Source: Cyathus striatus | Lineage: Eukaryota > Basidiomycota > Agaricomycetes > Agaricales > Nidulariaceae | Assembly: GCA_025738555.1 (NCBI GenBank) | Contig: JAOVFP010000008.1 | Span: forward strand, 5,084,001 to 5,148,000 | Reading direction: 5' to 3' | Length of the DNA stretch: 64,000 bases | Shown here: positions 59,082-64,000 of the stretch, in pieces | Layout: each line of letters opens with the position of its first letter | How positions within the stretch are numbered: the first letter of the stretch is position 1 | Position numbers and translations under genes: made by a program | Notes under the pieces: generated by a model | What the model was told of the DNA's origin: nothing | Database searches by the model: none | What the model saw: only the letters and a program-made list of their open reading frames with translations

Positions 59082-61726
59082 ATGAACAGTTTTGCTCCCT
59101 ACCGCCAATATTCAGGGTTTGAGGTATGTCTCTAGCGGGCCTTGATGTCGTCTTGTTCTTCGCTTTTAATGCTGCTTTAGATGTTGTGGAGTGAAGAAAT
59201 GACCCAATCTCCGGATTTCGCTGCAAAGCTTACCAACGAATCCGAAGAAATTGTTTTGGAGTACTCTGATGTGTGGATTACCTATAACGAAGAATCTTCA
59301 CGCTGTGATACATCCCTCGTGGAGGGCTGCAATCGCGATATTGATGTTTTGCTGGTATTTGTAAGTCCCTCTGAATAATTCAATGCTGCCGCCTGTGCTC
59401 ATTGAGGCGGGGCTATGTAGACTGGACTGTTCTCAGCCGTTCTTACTACCTTCATAATCCAAGCATACGACTTAATGGTACCCGATGCGGCGGATTTTAC
59501 GAATGATTTACTGATAAAACTAATTACACTCCAAGAGGCCTCTTCTGAAACCACTGAAATTCCTTTATCAGTCCCCTCAGTAGGCCCTTCTAGTCCCAAA
59601 ATCCAATGGATCAACGGACTATGGTTTACTTCACTGTGTTGCAGTCTTTCGACTGCGCTGGTCTCTATGCTTGCTAAACATTGGTTGCAAGCTTACATCC
59701 CTGATGCATCGGGATCACCCCGACAGAGAGCGAGACTAAGACAATATAGATTTATGAAAATGGAAGAATGGCATCTGCTACATGTCGTTAACGCACTACC
59801 TCTGCTTCTCCACATTTCTTTACTCCTGTTCTTTAGCGGCCTCCTTGTGCTGCTATGGTCTACAACCCCTGGAATAGTGGTCCCGGCGTTTCTCATTATA
59901 GCACTGGCCTACGGATTTTATTTTGGTTCCTTGTGGGTGTCTATTCTATACCCTGATTGTCCCTTTAGACACCCTGTCTTTGCGCAGAGGATTTTCTTCC
60001 CAGACTTATCATTTAGACCACCGGAAGATTTTCCTAGTTTGATTACAAGCCGTAATACGAGGTAAAATGGGGGTTTAACACGGGTACATCATCGACACAT
60101 GCTGATACGTGCTTTATCCAGTCAGCTAAAGACAGGGCCTGCCATGGATGATATCCTTGATGCACATGCACTAATATGGCTCTTCGAACGTTCTAAAAGC
60201 GAATCCATTGCTTCAATCGCATTAAAAGCCATCGGAGGACTCCCACGAGATTTCCGAGCATTCCATATACTTCGCGATGCTGGTGCGATATCGTTAGTTT
60301 TACGTGGCTTTGAAGGCTGCTATCATCGTGACAATACGGCAGGTGAAACATGGTACCTTACTCAACCAGAGGAAGCTGTAATTTACTGTCGCGCTTGGTT
60401 GCGTCTTACACGGGATGTGGGCGGCCGGTGGCCGGAGGAACTTGTGGATCCTCTTGATCAAATTCAAGATGCCCATGTACATGGAGCAGCAACAGCATCT
60501 TGTATAAGGGCACTGTCTCATCTAGACAGAGTAAGAGACCAATGGGAAGTTCTCGCACTGCTTTCACGAATTGCAGATCGCCAAATCCAAGTCAGTCTTC
60601 CGACGCAATGCTTACTTTTGGATACGTTGCTTGAATGTACAACCCGCTGGGAGCTTTCCTCTGCAGGAATTCAGGAAACAATTAAAAGAGCTATCCCAAC
60701 TCTCTTAAGGTTGCTCGAACAAGCCACGACCTTCAGAACATCCAACACCAGAGGTACAATCGGGTTAACATTGTACTCTTTGGCAATGTTCCAGGCAACT
60801 GTAGACCTATCTGCTCACTTTAGTGAAAACAGCAGACTCGAAGCATACTGCGAGAAAACGCTCCTTGCCCTCTCTGCCATAGCGAAAGATCCCAAGAAGT
60901 ATGGAGTTAATGATGAATTCCTTGACTTGGTCGCTAGTGAGCTCTCGCGCTTAGCATCGCACGTGCTGTCATCTCGTCGCTTTTTATGGTTAAGACAACC
61001 AGCTCGTCTGAGTCTGTTTAAGCGTATCTCGATGGGCGAGTGGGAGTGGGAAAAACTCCGGATCACATCCTTGCAGACGTCCTGCAGCTATTTTTCTCGC
61101 TAGATTCGATTTCGGAGAAACAATATCCTTTATTCGTGTCTACTCTTACAAAAACAATCTCCTTGTCCTTTCATCCATCCGTATACTCTTGTTGCGCTCG
61201 GTTATTGGAACCACTCCTTAGTGGTTGCACCGCAGAGGTGATCAAGGCCTTCATAGATGCGGATGGCGTCCGCGCTCTTACGAAAGTTGCACACGCAGGT
61301 AATATGGACAGTCGTCGGCTTCAACTAGAAAGTGTGCGCACTTTGTGCGCTTTCATAAAAAGCAGTACAGTGTTGTACTTTCAGGAAAGTAAGCAGCACC
61401 AAACTAAGGAGGCCTTCGGCATTGACTACCTGTTTGGCCCTATATTTCGTTCTGATTTTTTCCAAGTATTATGCCAACTCTTGGATTCACAGAGATGGTG
61501 GGTACCGGAGGTGGTCGACATGTGGGTTCCTGCCTTGATACAGTTGTGCCGTATCTGTCCATATGAGACGGTATGGCGTATGATTGAAGGTTTCCTGAGG
61601 AAGTTTGCGGAATATAATCAAGGGCAAGATGAATACTTGCGTCTCATTGCAAGTATTGATATCATTTGGGAGCTACGAAAGCTGAGTTTAGACCAACAGT
61701 CCAATAGTATAAGCTATTATGTATAA
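59082..61726 (+). CDS. DUF6535 membrane protein with long helical C-terminal region
   Basis: 804 aa; exons 59082..59123, 59181..59360, 59421..60061, 60122..61023, 61077..61726. Function unknown; the family is expanded in Agaricomycetes. The DUF6535 core starts at the DIDVLLVFTGLFSAVLTTF helix, with further helices WFTSLCCSLSTALVSMLAKHW, LPLLLHISLLLFFSGLLVLL and VVPAFLIIALAYGFYF. After about residue 290 the protein is soluble and alpha-helical with ARM/HEAT-like character (SIASIALKAIGGLPRDFRAF, CLLLDTLLECTTRW, VRALTKVAHAGNMDSRRLQL). The intron at 60062-60121 is 60 nt with an in-frame stop; the one at 61024-61076 is 53 nt. Splicing both gives one open frame, so the gene is intact. No catalytic motif is seen. 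Confidence 0.83.
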
Positions 61727-61981
61727 TATATAATATACCTTCTTCCTTGGTAAAAGTGAATGGAGTAAGTTGTGGCACGATTGTGACGGCCCCCAATCGA
61801 CATTTACAGGCTATTCAACATCAAATGCGTCAAAACCATACAAGACTTACCTTAATGGACCTATAATTAGGATATGTGGGAGGTTGAAATTGAAGTTCTA
61901 CATACTCTATGCCGTCTTGGGTATTACAGTGTCCTTTATTTATTCGCAAGTGTACATATTACTTACATATTATTGATTATA
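61727..61981. other. Convergent 3' spacer
   Basis: No gene seen between the two converging genes. Confidence 0.4.
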
Positions 61982-63888
61982 TTAATGTTGTGTCTCTGAG
62001 ACAGCATAGTCTATAAGTGACATCAGCTCCAGTGACCGAGGGATGATTCTACAAGGGAAAGGTTTGATATGTCTACAACAACTGTTAGCACTGGGTCCAA
62101 TAAGCTACGTGAGTGCAAAAACCCACCTAACTAACCCGGTCGTGAATTCAGCCTCAGGTTCGATCTCAATTCCAGCACTATCGATAACTTTAGATATGTC
62201 ATAAGCTGCCAAGATAGCGACAATTTGAATGAAGATGGATGATTCTGCGATATGCTGTCCGGGACAGATTCGACGGCCAAAACCGAAAGCAATTGTCCGC
62301 GGGTCGCGAGGAGTCGCAGTCCCTGCGAGGAAGCGTTCGGGTTTAAAGCGAAAAGGGTCCGGATAGTCATTTTCGTCGTGCAGCATGGCCCATATATTTG
62401 GTATCACAGTTGTTTTCGCGGGAATAAAATATTCATTGTAAATATCGTCATTGGTCGTACAGTGAGATAAAGCCAAAGGTGTAGCGCTCGCGCATCGAAG
62501 TGTCTCCTGCAGGATGCATTCAATATATGGCAATCGTGGTCTATCTTGCAACGTAGGCAACCTCTGTCCTCGACCAGTTACCGAGTCTACTTCTAACTGA
62601 GCACGTCGTTGAACAGTAGGATTCTTTGCCATCGCGTAAATGAAGAATTCCATCACGGAGACCGTCTGGTAAGGAAAGTGGTTAGTATCAAACGATGTCA
62701 CATGGATAGGGACCTACAGTATCTACGCCCGCAGAATATAAGGCACCGGCAGTGTGTAATACGATATCATCATGGTCGGGAGAAGAAGTATCCGTATAGT
62801 CAGGATCCAGTAAACGTGAAGTGAATGAAGGCTCAGCGGACCCTTCAGCCTGTCAAGATAATGATGAACAGTGTTACTAACTATTCATAACAGAATAACT
62901 AACCATTTGCTTCTTTACGTATTCAAGGGGTCTCCAAGAAAGCTTCAGGCTATAGTCACTCCAAAGCTTAGCCTGTCGTTTGAACCCCGCCCCAGGAAAC
63001 CAATCCGGAAGATAACGCACTTGATACTTCATTAGCGGAAAGATTTAAACAACTATATTGTTAACACATACAAAAGGGAAACGAATCGACAAGCCATTTC
63101 CCTGGAGTACCTGCCAACGACGCAATTCGTAATATTTCTTCAGAGAGAGCAATAAACTGGTCGTCATCTCCAGTGACTGTATAACCGAAGCCAATTTTCA
63201 AAGTAATGGCAGCTGAAGTCCTAAAGGCTATTCAGCTTGAAAACGCCATCCGCAAATTCAAATAGAGTGAACCTTTTAATATGGTCAAAGAAGTTATCGG
63301 GTGTGGCGCGTAGACTGTATACTAGTCTGTATGCCTGGTCTTGCAGAGTTGGCCAATATGATGTGGTAGCTACTGGTCCGAGACCTTGATGCATAAGTTT
63401 CCGATACGCTTTCAGCCTCTCATTGTAGGGTCTTTAGAACTGGTTAACAAGTAAAAAACACGACAAACGGTGAATAGCTCACATATGAAAGATGTTCTTA
63501 TGACGTTTCATGAGTTCTCCCGCCATAGGAAGAAATGGTCGATCAGAGTAATTCCGCGCTCTGAAAACGAGCAGATCTTCTGCAACTGCAACAGAGTTTA
63601 TAACCACGATACGACGGCCTAGTATATGAAAGGATATTGGCATATTTTTTAACCCTGAAGCCATTCACAATTGTCAATACACGTATAGACAAGAGTATAT
63701 ATATACTGACCATACCTCTGACCCCACTCGGCATACGCCTTCCAAAATTGGGATTTGGGATGACTCCGAGCAACACCAAGGAACGGGAGGCTTGGGGGTC
63801 CGGATGGGTAACGTGTTGGACGGCGGAGGGCAACAAAATAGACTAGAAATGTAAAGAGAAGAACGACAGGAACACTTGCCGAGAGCAT
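61982..63888 (-). CDS. Cytochrome P450 monooxygenase
   Basis: 511 aa; exons 63888..63711, 63654..63483, 63431..63273, 63220..63072, 63019..62904, 62849..62718, 62665..62127, 62072..61982. It is ER-anchored by the N-terminal helix VPVVLLFTFLVYFVAL, followed by the Pro-rich hinge YPSGPPSLPFLG. All core motifs are present: I-helix ALYSAGVDTTVS, K-helix ECILQETLR (ExxR), KPERF and the heme loop FGFGRRICPGQHIAES. General resemblance is to the large CYP64/CYP5144-like group of Agaricomycete P450s that oxidise aromatic or secondary metabolites; I would not assign a subfamily. The end HIKPFPCRIIPRS is typical, followed by about 15 extra residues. Confidence 0.93.
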
Positions 63889-63957
63889 ATTCTACAGAAC
63901 CCAAGAGTGATATCGCCAGAAGACGAGTGTTGTGGGTGAGGTGAGCATTTCAGTGTT

Positions 63958-63965
63958 CTTTTATA
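63958..63965 (-). promoter_or_regulatory. TATA box of the P450 gene
   Basis: TATAAAAG on the minus strand, about 70 bp upstream of the ATG. The 15-nt context GCGTTGGTATAAAAG is identical to that at polygalacturonase 1. Confidence 0.6.
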
Positions 63966-64000
63966 CCAACGCCGATAAGTGAGGGTTGGAAAATTGGAAG

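Noticed and set aside
1..64000. CRISPR arrays, prophage or bacterial-type operons
   Set aside because: No regularly spaced direct repeats; gene structure is eukaryotic throughout.

Overview
The window reads as nuclear DNA of a mushroom-forming basidiomycete (Agaricomycetes). Nearly every gene is split by many short GT-AG introns, mostly 45-70 nt. Several products belong to families I know mainly from Agaricomycetes: a DUF6535 membrane protein, duplicated-ectodomain single-pass membrane proteins, a two-gene PIF/Harbinger transposon and a short multi-exon GH28 polygalacturonase pair. I cannot name the genus. Exon joins below were made by hand from splice signals, codon phase and family resemblance, and total coding lengths were checked to be multiples of three.

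0-22 kb is gene-rich: the 3' end of an RGG-box protein, a fused THI6-type thiamine enzyme, two tandem single-pass membrane proteins (each apparently with a 1-nt exon) separated by a small Mutator-like MITE, a mitochondrial carrier like yeast YPR011C, a large RhoGAP and a Rap1-type telomere protein with one BRCT and three Myb modules. 22.4-30.8 kb is an AT-rich gene-poor stretch with decayed inverted-repeat elements. 31-34.6 kb holds a CDC24-type RhoGEF. 35.5-40.4 kb holds two tandem secreted polygalacturonases with the same 18-exon layout. 42.2-43.5 kb holds two tandem carboxymuconolactone-decarboxylase-like genes.

43.6-47.8 kb is transposon territory. A TIR element is followed by a PIF/Harbinger element that sits inside one copy of a dispersed repeat; a second copy of that repeat at 41.4-41.7 kb preserves the empty site. 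The Harbinger nuclease looks intact, but its partner gene carries a frame break and an in-frame TGA. 49-64 kb is gene-rich again: a PalI/Rim9-like membrane protein, an intron-bearing tRNA-Leu(UAA), a PHYHD1-like dioxygenase, a possibly lipid-anchored protein with a LAMTOR1-like N-terminus, a 3-hydroxyisobutyrate dehydrogenase-like gene, a cyclase-family gene, the DUF6535 gene and a cytochrome P450.

Functional links are limited, as usual for a fungal chromosome. RhoGAP and CDC24 act oppositely on Rho/Cdc42-type GTPases. The polygalacturonases, P450, cyclase and CMD proteins fit plant-matter or aromatic metabolism. I found no clearly new multi-gene system. The most notable observations are the 1-nt exons shared by two paralogs, the three-Myb Rap1 layout, the Harbinger insertion with its empty-site relative, and several single-base reading-frame discrepancies.
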